A stretch of 64,000 bases of DNA, from assembly GCA_016647705.1 (NCBI GenBank), contig CM028340.1, positions 12,663,001 to 12,727,000 on the forward strand. Reading direction: 5' to 3'. Positions 11,281 to 21,509 of this stretch are shown piece by piece. A program made the translations under genes and the position numbers. Every line of letters starts with the position of its first letter. Position 1 is the first letter of the stretch. The notes under the pieces were generated by a model, which worked only from the letters and a program-made list of their open reading frames with translations, had not been told where the DNA came from and made no database searches. This DNA comes from Eucommia ulmoides. Taxonomy: Eukaryota; Streptophyta; Magnoliopsida; Garryales; Eucommiaceae.

Positions 11281-13117
11281 ATTGTGTTATTATTATTGAT
11301 ATTGTGAGTAAATAACTTGATTATAATTTAGGCATTTTTTTTAGTGTATATAATTTTTCTTCGTAGTTTTGTTTTTGTATTTCTTATGTAGGGTACTTGG
11401 CGATACTAGATCGACAGGTATTGATGCATATCTTTCAACGGGATTCTGAACCGTTTATAGTGCATAGCCACACACATAAGCCGGTGAGGTGTGTCGTTGA
11501 AAGATCGATCCGAACATAGTAATATCCCGTCAAGCTTAAGGGAGTTCTGAATGTGTCGGGTTAACGACCATAAACCAAGTGCTTCTTGGGAGGCAACCCA
11601 AGTTCCAAAATAAATTAAATCCATCTCCGTCGACTTGAAATGGAGGCGAGATCCTCTCGCCTCCCAGGTATGTGTTCTAAACCCTAGTCTTCATTATAAT
11701 TCTTTATCATGTCATTGGGATCACTGACTAAGTCGTTTTGGGCATTTCCTGTTTGAGTCAGGTGTGATGTGTAGTATGTTTATTTATGTTTTAGTTATAG
11801 TTTATGTTTTACTATTTTTACGTGTGCATGTCTGTTTAGGATAGTTTTTGTGTCATGTGCTAAGTTTTGACGTCATCTGGGCCATTACCCAATGATGAGT
11901 CTATCCCCTGGTTGTTTATTGAGGTCGAGGGTAAAACTCATGCATGTATGTTCTGTGTGCTCAACTTTATGTTTTAGTAATAGTTATTATAGATCCTACT
12001 TGCACGAGCGCGTTAACTCAATATAAAACTGTCTAATTGATTTGAAAACGATTATCTGTCACCTAAATTCATGACATTATGGTTTCTAGAACATGATTCG
12101 GGGGAAATTCGAGGCGAAATCCTAGGCGAGGTAGTTCGGAAGACAAGATTTAAGCATTCATTTTCTTGCTTGAGTCTTTCAAAGCTGACCCTGATATATC
12201 ATTACCCCCTCATTACCCTGTTGAAGCCTAAATGCTGTTTCAATTCTGAACACTTAACCAATACCATAGCCGATTGAACCTTGTCCAACCCTATATCTCT
12301 TAGCCAAAGGCACAATGTGAGTGAATCAAGCTAGCAGTTGCAAATGCTTCTTGATGTGAGCGGTTGGGTTGTGGGCGAGCTATTAATTGATTCGATATTC
12401 GAGTACTCACTTGTTGTTTTTCGTTCATATTTCACACACCCCTTAAATTGTACAAATCCAATGAGTTTGGGGGTGTGTTGTTTGAAAAAAAAAAAAAAAC
12501 CCTATGTAAATATAGTTTTATTTTCGTTTTTTTTTTTGACAAATGAGTACGTCGTTCTTAATCTATGTTCAGGGTTGTTTCAAATATATCTATTGGGTTT
12601 CGAGTGTGAGAGTGCTAAGCGATGTGCCTTGGGTAACGTTAAGTTAACGATGTTAACCCGTTTTTATCTTTCAAATTTACCCTTGGCCATTTGTCCTAAA
12701 CCGAACCAAGACCTATTAATCTTTTTGAACTTTCGAGCCTACAGTAGTGGAGATTAAATCCCAGGTCAAGCCTATGGATTCCCTATACCTTTGGGTTTTT
12801 CTGTCATTCGCTTATATGGTAGATAATCAAATCTGATTAACGGACAGTTATACATTTGAGTTTTAAACACACACAAACTTTAGTAGGATCTATAATGGCA
12901 CTTACTATTATAAATGTTGAAATTCTAGAACACTACATGGTGTGTTTTATGCTTGAACTAGATATGATTGGGGGCTGATGAAGGATATTTCGTGTGGCCG
13001 ATAAATGATACTCAAAACTTGTACATATTTGTTTTTTTTTGTTTTTCATTTTTAGTGCTTAGTTTTTATATTTTCTTTTATTGCGTGGGTGTTTTGCTCG
13101 AGGACTAGTAAAATTTT
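11281..13117 (+). other. Internal region of element B without coding sequence
   Basis: No frame here carries a retroelement motif. The section near 11400-11640 (cgacca..accaagtgcttcttgggaggcaaccc) resembles the sequence after pol in Athila elements. Later parts are T-rich with an (A)15 run near 12486. Frames of 60-139 codons in this stretch are chance openings in AT-rich DNA. Confidence 0.65.
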
Positions 13118-13132
13118 GAGTTTGGGGGTAAT
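13118..13132 (+). promoter_or_regulatory. Polypurine tract of element B
   Basis: gagtttgggggtaat lies immediately before the right LTR. It matches the tract before LTR A1 at 243-257 almost exactly. It is the expected plus-strand primer. Confidence 0.8.
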
Positions 13133-14558
13133 TGATAGGTGTGATCTACCTACGTATTTCCAAATCGATTTTGTTAGTTTTAGAGTAGTTTTATAGTTAT
13201 ATTTATTATGTTTTAATTAGTTTTTATATTTTTGTATTAAAATAGGTGTGTGGGGCAAAAAGATAGGAAATTAGTGCTAAAACGATGAGATCGAACCAAA
13301 AGCGGTCGAAGAACGGTGGAAAAGCAAGCTTGGAGGCAAAACTGTGAAACAAGCCCACCGCCGCGGCGTCCAGACCACTGCCGCGGTGGTGAAGATGTTG
13401 AGAAAGACCAAAGACTACTAATGGACCACCGCCTAGGTGGTAAACAAGCAGAAAGTTTTTCCAAAGCCACCGCTTTCTTCATCGCCGCAGCGATCACCAA
13501 CCGACCTATCCCACCGCCGCGGCGGTCAGCTCTGCACCAGAATAGATATTTTTTTAGGATATTTTGCTTATTTATACACCTCTTATTTTCTCTCATCTTC
13601 ATTCTTCCGACCATAGGAGACCCTTTGGGGTTCCTATGATATTAGAGAGTATTTTGGGGGAGCTTAAGCAAATCCAAAGGGGAAGAACACAAAGCAACGA
13701 AGGAGAAGCGATCATGGAACGCTCTTAGCGACAAATCTTTGAATTATGGCTAGTTTCTCTCATTTCTTTCTTCATCTCTTATCTTAGGATTATTGTTTGA
13801 GCATGTTTAACTCGTTTTACATTGTATAAATGGTTAGGGCCATGAGCTAAATATGGATTGTAATAGGGATTAACATATTATTTATGAAAATGTATTTTTG
13901 GTGAAGTTTGTGTTTCGTTTATGGTTGTTCCTTATAATTTCAATTGTGTTTCCGTGTTTCTATGATTATATGCTAATTTAGATATATTGAGAATATGGGG
14001 TTTGACACTCGGGAGAGGTAACCCCGGATTCGGACTAGGGTAAACACAACACGACAATCTAACGATCCAAGAGGGCATTAGAAAGTGTGCAATCGATGAC
14101 GTTGGGGAGAGACTCACGTGACCCAGTGTCGTTAAGATGTTGAGAGGGACTTCGGCGTTGACACAAAGTCATGTAGTCCCCCGTCTTACACTCGGAAGAG
14201 GTGGCGAGGGATTTTACGAACTGAGATTGTCGAATACGCCGAACACCGTTAATGTGATCTAAAACAAAATCAAACGCATTTAAGTAAATAGAGTTAATCC
14301 CTAGGCAATATACTCTCCTAAACAATCTCAAATTAGTATTTATAATATAGTTAATTAAATTTATATTTTAGTTTAGTATTAGTATAAATTTTATTCCATT
14401 TTTAGCGCCTAGATAAAGTTAGGTTATGATAATCGTGGTAATCGATAGTAATCTCAACCAATCCATGTGGATATGATACCCGACCGAAAAGTCCACTATA
14501 CTAAAATTTGATCTGTACGCTTGCGGTCAAAGTGGCAGTACATAAATTGCGGCCACCA
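13133..14558 (+). repeat. 3' LTR of element B
   Basis: Starts TGATAGGTGTGATC and ends GCGGCCACCA, 1426 bp. It is the partner of 9700-11120. Its palindrome cluster is at about 13350-13535 and its tttgacactcgggagagg block near 13999. It is followed by CAGTG, the right target duplication. Confidence 0.9.
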
Positions 14559-15700
14559 CAGTGTCATGGTCTTTTGGGATGGGCTCTTCTGGGAAGGTCA
14601 TCTTGGTAATAAAGTTGGCCAAGACCTACCCTTTGATGGCTGTCCTAGGCCAGTATTCAATATGGAACTGACCAAGCTTAAGGCTGTACTTCATGAGCTG
14701 GAAAGAAACATCAGGTGAGTGAAGAATCTGACATAAAGGTTGATCAGTGAGTACGATGTTCGCGTGGTCTTAGAGAAATATTATCTCAATTTTCTTGATG
14801 CAATGGAAAGGGCATAAGCTAACTTCTCAAATCGTTGATATCTCATCTCGGCATCGGTCAACACTCAACTCGCGTAATACATGGGCATTTGTATTTCGTC
14901 ATTTTCTCGGATCAGTGTCGTGTTGAATGTAGTATTCGGGCCAACAATATACATAAATAATTATTCTCCGTTCTTGGGGGTACTCAGTAGCAGCGCAAAG
15001 GAGAGATATGTCTTCAGACCTTGGAAGGCGGCCTCACACTCTACTGTCCACTCGGATGTCTTGTTTCTTCTCAAAATCTTTAAGAAGGGAAGGTATTTTT
15101 TATAATATCGTGAGATAAAACTATTCATGGCGGCCAGCCTCCCCGTAAGCATTTGAACTTCCTTCCTTATTCGTGGAGAGTCCATTCTAAGAATAGTGCT
15201 AAGTTGATCCGAATTGGCATCAATGCCCCTCTAGGATACCATGTAGCCTAAAAACTTCCCTGCTGAAACTACAAAGATACACTTGGTGGGGTTAAGATTC
15301 ATGAGATAAGTTCGGAGCTTGTTGAAACAATTTTGGAGATGGCCGATGTGATGACATGCTTTGGCGCTCTTTACAAGCATGTCATCAATGTAAACTTCCA
15401 TCGTCGAGCTAATCTCTTCCTTGAACATCTTGTTGACGAGCCTTTGGTAGGTAGCCCCGTGTTGCGATGGCCGAAGGGTATAACCTTATAACAGTAGGTG
15501 CCTCTATCCGTGATGAACGAAGTCTTTCCTTTGTCGGGAAGAAACATGGGAATTTGGTTGTATCCAGTGTAAGCATCTATGAAACTCAAGAGTTCGTGCC
15601 CTATCGTAGCATTTATAACTAAGTCTATCATTGGTAAAATGAAGAAATCTTTGGGGTATGGTCTTTAAAGTCCACGTAAAGACGTTATTTGTTTCTGGAT
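14559..15700 (-). pseudogene. Reverse transcriptase region of the Tat-like element
   Basis: On the minus strand, 15631-15470 gives DLVINATIGHELLSFIDAY and GYNQIPM, and 15428-15231 gives the catalytic VYIDDMLVKS and NPTKCIF, the palm motifs of gypsy RT. 15185-14961 gives QMLTGRLAAMNSFISR and ECEAAFQGLK, the thumb and connection. It continues, beyond the nested element, into the RNase H region at 9587. Fossil with several breaks. Confidence 0.85.
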
Positions 15701-16278
15701 TTAGGCGCGAGGACGACGTTGGAAAGCTAATTAGGGAGTTCCATTTCTTCTACCACAGATTTTACTAACTTATCTATTTCTTGCTCAATGAGCTTTTGAC
15801 GCTCCGGATGGAATTTCTTTCTTTTTTGCCTCACAGGGGGATGATGAGGATTAGCATGGAGACGGTGCATGGAAATGCTCGAATCAATCTTGGGAAGCTT
15901 ATTGTGGGACTAAGCGAACACACCGTAATTCTTTCAAAGAAGATTGGTTAACTCTTCTTGCTGTGCCGTGCTGAGTTTGGCACTCATTTCGATAATTCTC
16001 TCTCTAATGGTGGGGTGAATAGGTACTTCTATCAAGTCTTCATAAGGTTGTGGATGGGGTTCCTCATTTCAGGGATCGTCGATAAGCACGGTTCTGGGAT
16101 TAGACAAGGCAATGAGCTCAACTTTACTATTCCTAGTCCCGGCCGTTAACTGCTACTTCTTTTTCTCGAGTGCCCTTCTAGCACAAGACCTAGCAGATTC
16201 CTAGTCTCCCCATACCTCCCCCACCCCCCGTTCCATAGGAAACTTCATAGATTGATGGTAAGGGAATGATACGGCTTT

Positions 16279-16797
16279 TCACACCACCAAGGTGGGTTGC
16301 CCAATAATTGTGTTGTAAGGATAAGGTCGGTCCACAATAAGGAATTTAACCCAAACCGTGGCCGAGGTCGGCTCGGTACCAACAGTGAAGGGAAGAGAGG
16401 CCCAACCCATGGAATTCTCCACTTCCCTGCCAAATCTAACAAGGGGAGAAGTAGTGGGTCTTACGGAGCTTGAATTGACGTTCATTTTGTCAAAAGCATA
16501 TTTGAAAATAATATCCGCAGAGCTTTCTCTATCGATCATAATTCGTCCAACGTTACAGTGGTTGATAAGGATTGAGATCACCAAGGCATCGTCATGAGGG
16601 GTATAAACCCCTCGAAGGTAAGCTTCACTGAAGAAAATGACGTTGTGTGAGGCAGCATTAATTATGCTTACCTCATATATGTCTTCATCGGCTTTTCTCT
16701 TTGCTTTACCATCATGCTTCTTCCGGGAAGAGGTGGTCTCCCCTCCGAGGCCGAGGTCGCTATCGATCACATTAAATTTACCATCTATACACATCAT
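16279..16797 (-). pseudogene. Protease region of the Tat-like element
   Basis: A 172-codon minus-strand frame contains HDDALVISILINHCNVGRI and the retropepsin-type catalytic stretch MIDRESSADIIF. This is followed by the downstream TTSPLVRFGRE and VKFLIVDRPYPYNTIIG phrases seen in plant gypsy proteases. It lies between the gag and RT parts, as expected. The frame is the longest one left in this element. Fossil. Confidence 0.85.
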
Positions 16798-16899
16798 ATC
16801 ATCAAATTTCTCAGTTCTTCTTCTTGGTGGGGGTCGGCCATGGTTTTTCCTTATCGGTTGAGCCCTACGTTCACCTCGACGATTGCTCTCTCCAGAGCA

Positions 16900-18632
16900 T
16901 GCGTTCTTTTACGGACGTAATGACTAAGGTGCCCCTTTTTTATGAGGGTCTTGATTTCTTCTCAGAGCTGGAAGCATTGGTCAGTTGAGTGTCCATAGTC
17001 ATGGTGGAACTCATAATATTTAGAAACGACTTTCCCCATGGGCCTTCATTTAGGGAGAGGAGTTGGTAGGAAGAATCATCTTCCTGAATTTTCAGAAAAA
17101 ATCATCACTATGGAGGTAGTGAGAGGCATCAGCCTTCAGCGATTCCCTGGGGGTAGAGGATGTCTATAATCCTTGGGAAGAGGTTCTAAGCGCCTCTCTG
17201 CCTACAACTTTCGTGACCCCTGTACTCGGTTTGACCCTTTCTTTGCGTAGCTTTTTCGTTTCTGATTCCTTTCACGTTCGTTCTTCACAGCGTCTCTAAG
17301 GTCGACTACATAGAAACTCATTCCTCGAGTAAGGACAGCAACTAGATTTGGTATGGGGTAGGAGCATAGATCGTAAGACAGTCTCCGATGCCTCAGTCTA
17401 TCAATAAAGATATTCAGAGCCACAATGTCTGAAATTTTACCACAAATTTAACTTTCCCTTTAGAATTAAGCAATGAAATCATACACAATTTCGGCGATCT
17501 CTTGCTGAAGAGCGAGAATGTGAGTTGCTATTTTGGGTCTTTTCCGAGAATAATCGAATTGAGCCAAGAAGAGCTGTTCTAATTGTGTGAATATGGAGAT
17601 GAAAGCTGGTTGCAACTTGTGAAACTAGGTGCTAGCCATCCTAGTTAGTGCGAGAGAAAATAATTTGCACCTTACCGCCATGGAGGCCGTGTGCATGTCC
17701 ATGAACGTAATGAAAAAAGAGAGGTGATCGCTGGGTTTGGTAGTCCCATCGTAGGGGGTTATTTGTGGACTAGAGAATCTATAAGGGACCACCTTAAATA
17801 CTATATCGTTAACAAAATGGGACCTTACACCTAAAGGGAGTCCAGTAGCGCCCCAGGGCCTTGTATTTTCCCAAGCGCTGCCTCTATCTCTGCGACGTGC
17901 CTTTCTAATGCTGCTTCTCCCCTAGGCGGTGCTGCCACATGACTTGCAACTGTTCCCGACCCTTGTCTTTTGGTAAGAGAGGAGTGGAAGTCACCCTCCC
18001 GAGCACGGCGAACTCTACGATAAGCACGGGTGATGTGGCTATGAGTTCTTTCTAGTTGGTGATCAAGGTGACCCTCCGTCCAGCAAGCCCATGAGGGTAA
18101 AGACGTAGAATCAAAAACGGCTGGTGGGGTCAGATTCTGTTCCCTAATTGGTCGATCGTGCAGGCGAGGTTGTTCCCTCGAGATGTGTTATTCGCAGTAG
18201 ATGACACGGTCTGATTCTTGGTGATGATCTTCACCCTAGCATGCCGAAGAATCAGTTCTCTCAGACCAGGAGCCAGTGGCAGGTGGTGTTCTTCTCCCCT
18301 TGTATTCTAGATAATCGGCCCCCTCTGATCTGGGGGTGACGATAGGTGAGAGAGAATGGTGTTGATACATGTTTGAAATTGAAACAACTAACGTTCAAAG
18401 TTATCAAGCCGCCCGTATCCATAACTCCAGTGGCTGGTCCATCGTGTGCTCCTGCAAGCGGAGCCGAGGGGCCTGCTTGGTTAATAGGAGGTGTATTTTC
18501 TTCTTCTTTCGGGGTGGGGATGATAGTCCTCACATCCATCCAGGGGATTCTTGACATTTTTCTATCCGGGTTGCTATCCACTGTGCTATTAGGGTCTTGT
18601 GGTCGTAAAGACTGACCAAACCTTATAATCAT
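16900..18632 (-). pseudogene. gag region of the Tat-like element
   Basis: Minus-strand pieces at 18261-18632 (Pro/Thr-rich N-terminus with IPTPKEEENT) and 17202-17423 (MALNIFIDRLRHRRLSYDL, then a Lys/Arg-rich stretch) fit the N-terminal and capsid-to-basic parts of a plant gypsy Gag. They lie between the primer site and the protease. The reading is discontinuous and no zinc knuckle is clear. Fossil. Confidence 0.55.
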
Positions 18633-18685
18633 CTAACCCTTAGCTGAGATGAGAGTAAATGATCGGAGGGAGGCTTTTAGTAGCA

Positions 18686-18709
18686 TTCCCACAGACGGCG
18701 CTAAATTGT
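18686..18709 (-). promoter_or_regulatory. Primer-binding-site-like sequence of the Tat-like element
   Basis: On the minus strand, directly after the LTR end, the sequence reads ATTTAGCGCCGTCTGTGGGA. This is the (T)GGCGCCGTCTGTGGGA form often found after LTRs of plant gypsy elements. I do not assign the tRNA with certainty. Confidence 0.65.
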
Positions 18710-19787
18710 TGATGTCAAATTTTGGTTGACTTCAATGGTATGGTCCGTTTTGCCTTAGACAAGTTGGAGAGGTATGGAGTAGAGATCTTTAATCCGCGTA
18801 GTTTCTAATTCGTGGAAATGTTTCTGGCCGGGAAGGCGAGGGTCTACATTGGGAATAACTCAAAAACCTTTTGGGGCGTGAAGGGAAGGACCAAAACACC
18901 TTGTGATCCTTGGAAAGATGAACCAACGGTTCAAATTGAGCAGTTCTGGGAAAATGAGCACCTGGAAACCTGCACAAAGGACTTGCTGGGATGGTCCCAG
19001 CGTGAGAATCAGCGTACGGGGATGAAGAATTTATAGAGTAATTGTCGAGAAGAGTGAGCAAAGTTCATCTACCTTTGGATAATTGTATGCCCTCTTTTTT
19101 ATTGGCAAGAAGTGGATTAGTTTAGAGGCTTAAGTATGGATTAGTGTCTCCTCAAAATCACATCAATGTGCCATCTTAACTTCCAACAAATGAGAAGGTA
19201 CCAAGGGGCTTTTGTCTTGACCATATTGTAGGATATTTAGTGATATTTTTTATTGAGGAAGATAGCCATGGAGATATTTGAAGATATTTTGGGATATTTA
19301 GGAGATATTTTGAGATATTTGTAGATGGGGAATTGATCCAACTTATAAACTGAGGAAGACACAACCCTACCGTGGCCTGGATAAGGAGCTTGATTTTTGC
19401 CCTTCCCGGATAACTGGGGACGGGAAGGGGAAGTATATGGAGCTTTCTACCCTGCCATTCTCGGATAGCCGGAGACAGGAAGAGGGGCTTTGATTGAGGA
19501 GCTACAAGGGTTGGATTTACGAGATGAGTAGCACTGCGATAGAGAATATCGAGATGGGGAAGGGTTTTCCATCCCATTGACGGATTGCTGGCTCTTCCAG
19601 GAGAGTGTTGAGGCTTTTATGGACGGTTGGAGCGAATGGGGATATTTATCTGCTCGGTGGAAGTTTCATACTTAGTCTTCGATGTGATTTAACCTTTGTA
19701 GGGAGTTGTGGACACATGGAGATCTTCAATTGGTTGCGTTGGAGTGACCATTTTTACACTCATCACTTACAATTAGGAATGACATCA
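18710..19787 (-). repeat. 5' LTR of the Tat-like element
   Basis: 1078 bp bounded by the perfect 8-bp inverted pair TGATGTCA (18710-18717) and TGACATCA (19780-19787), next to the primer-like site. Short repeats such as gatatttggagatattt occur near 19260-19320. No second copy was found in the window. Confidence 0.75.
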
Positions 19788-20500
19788 AAATCAATATGAC
19801 CTAATTCCTCAATGTGTGATTCAACAACCTATATTAAAATTTAAATGTAAATAAAGGGATATAAAATTTTATATTATTAGAAATAGTAAAATATAAAATG
19901 AAATAAATGATAAGTTTACATTTTCTGGAAGAGTAGTATTATCAATTATCAAAATTTAAAGAATCCTGAAAATAGTGGACAAAATTATATTGTTAATAAA
20001 ATTTCTAATTTGTAATAAATAAAACATAATAGTTTAGTCTAACTGGTAGGTCACATGACACATAAGACAAAGATAGTATTCACCAACACAAAATTAAATA
20101 AGAGAGCAATATCAAATCAAAGTTACCATCAAGTAATGTGACCACACAATACATAAGAAAAGTAACAACTCAATAATAAAATACATTAATATCCAAAGTT
20201 GAGAAGAAAAGAGATAAGTGTAATCACATCACACTTGCAACAATATTTCAAATGATAACAGCAAAAAATAAAATAAAAACTAAAACAAAATTGATTTTAA
20301 GAAAAATCTATTATGTGAAATCTCTATAATTTGCGTGTCCTCAGCAACCAAAGAAAAAAAATACTTCAAATGATGGATCCTACTAAAAAAAAACAAAAAA
20401 CAATTAGTTAAGAAATTATAGCTAATATTAATCTTTTATTTAAAAAAAATCAAAATTTTAAAAAGAAATATGTATCTTAAAAAACGTTTACTGTATTTTT
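19788..20500. other. AT-rich intergenic sequence, nothing recognised
   Basis: Very AT-rich with many A runs. No frame, repeat boundary or motif that I can support. Confidence 0.4.
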
Positions 20501-20523
20501 TCTGTATTCTCATTTTCCAATGC

Positions 20524-21140
20524 TTATAGATACTTCTGTAGATTAGCTTCCATTTCCTTCAATGCTTTTAAACGTATGATATCATCTTGAGCTATCTCTA
20601 ACATAGTTCCTAAGGCTTTCAAGTTTAGAAACTTATATTTAATTATTTTGTTGATTTTTGCCCTTGGCCATATAGGTGAAAGCGCGTACACTAGTAATGC
20701 AATATTGGGATGAAATCTATAACATTGTAACTTGTTGTACAAACGCACTTAATTGAGAATATGCTCTCTAATGCTAATTCTTTCACCCATTTTTTCTTTT
20801 CAAATTTAATCCATAAATTATGGATGTCACATTTGGCCTCTTCTAAGAGCTACACAAACTCCTGTGCATTCATAGGTCGATACTTGTTAAATATCTTCTT
20901 TACAGTAGCATTCTATCTTGGTGGTAATCCCACAACAATTTGTTGAATAATTTGTTTCTGAGTGATTTTCTTCCTTCTATATTTTTGCAATTCACTTGTA
21001 CTTTTAGTTTTAGAGTTTCCATAATGCCTCACAGGATACGTTTCTACAAATTAACTTTCATAAAAGAAGAATCTTTCATCTTGTAACATTAGTCTAGTAC
21101 TCATTTTTAAAACTATAGGAGGTCGTACCATATTGCCTGA
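20524..21140 (-). pseudogene. Unassigned degraded coding remnant
   Basis: On the minus strand, a coding-like track starts near 21131 (MVRPPIVLKMSTRLMLQDE). It continues with KTKSTSELQKYRRKKITQK, IIQQIVVGLPPR and KKIFNKYRPMNAQEFV, and ends with an open piece at 20748-20524 (YNKLQCYRFHPNIALLVYA). The composition and the VGLPPR-like phrase loosely recall Gag-type or transposase-accessory proteins, but I cannot name a family. It is broken and may belong to a virus-like or transposable element. Confidence 0.35.
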
Positions 21141-21504
21141 GATTCAAAGTTAAAAATAGCGAATTAGATAGAATTATACAAAGTTAAGTCAAAGTTAATG
21201 AAAATAGCTCTGAAAAATAAAAAAATGCATAAGTAATTATAGAAGTTGGAACTAAAAAATTCAGTTTAATTAGGGAGTAGTTCTAAGCTGGAGGTCGTTC
21301 TCATGGATATTGTGAAAATCGTATCTTTATCTTCTTTTGTTCCTAAAATATACATTCTTGTCACTTTCTTATGCTTGAAGAACATTAGTCCTATATTGCA
21401 TAGGTAGTTCTAAGTTGGACATATAGGCCTAAAGGAAATTAATTGTGTATAGCTACAATTGAATAACCTAATAATCTCTAAGGAATATAGCTATAGAGTT
21501 GATC
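21141..21504. other. AT-rich flank of the Tekay-like element
   Basis: No gene. The phrase ggcctaaaggaaattaattg (21427-21446) has a near copy just past the other end of the element (ggcctaaaagcaattaattg at about 31674), so the pre-insertion locus may have contained a local duplication. Confidence 0.4.
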
Positions 21505-21509
21505 ATAAT
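21505..21509. repeat. Target site duplication of the Tekay-like element (left copy)
   Basis: ATAAT, identical to 31607-31611. Confidence 0.85.

Larger units (their letters stand above)
9700..14558 (+). mobile_element. Complete gene-less Athila-type LTR element (element B)
   Basis: Two direct LTRs (9700-11120 and 13133-14558) with TG...CA ends enclose about 2.0 kb of internal DNA. A primer site for tRNA-Asp follows the left LTR, and a polypurine tract precedes the right one. The internal region keeps Athila-like phrases, notably cttcttgggaggcaaccc near 11582, but no gag or pol. It is therefore a non-autonomous derivative that would need proteins in trans. It lies in the opposite orientation inside the Tat-like pol region. 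By eye, LTR mismatch is about 10 percent over a 185-bp sample, so it is not recent. Confidence 0.9.
7600..19787 (-). mobile_element. Tat/Retand-like Ty3/gypsy element, interrupted by a nested element
   Basis: Read on the minus strand, the order is LTR (19787-18710), primer-site-like sequence, gag, protease, RT, RNase H, integrase and integrase C-terminus. A complete foreign LTR element (9700-14558) sits between the RT and RNase H parts. Domain order and the wording of the protein pieces fit the Tat/Retand side of the non-chromovirus gypsy elements. The coding region is broken many times. A second LTR was not recognised at the left end, so the left limit is approximate. It is older than the element inside it. 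Confidence 0.75.

Noticed and set aside
12338-12757. 139-codon open frame inside element B
   Set aside because: AT-rich, includes lysine and phenylalanine runs from A and T tracts, no motif. Expected chance opening in a gene-less element.
18789-19061. 90-codon frame in the Tat-like LTR
   Set aside because: Inside an LTR, no recognisable domain, and the opposite strand is equally open.
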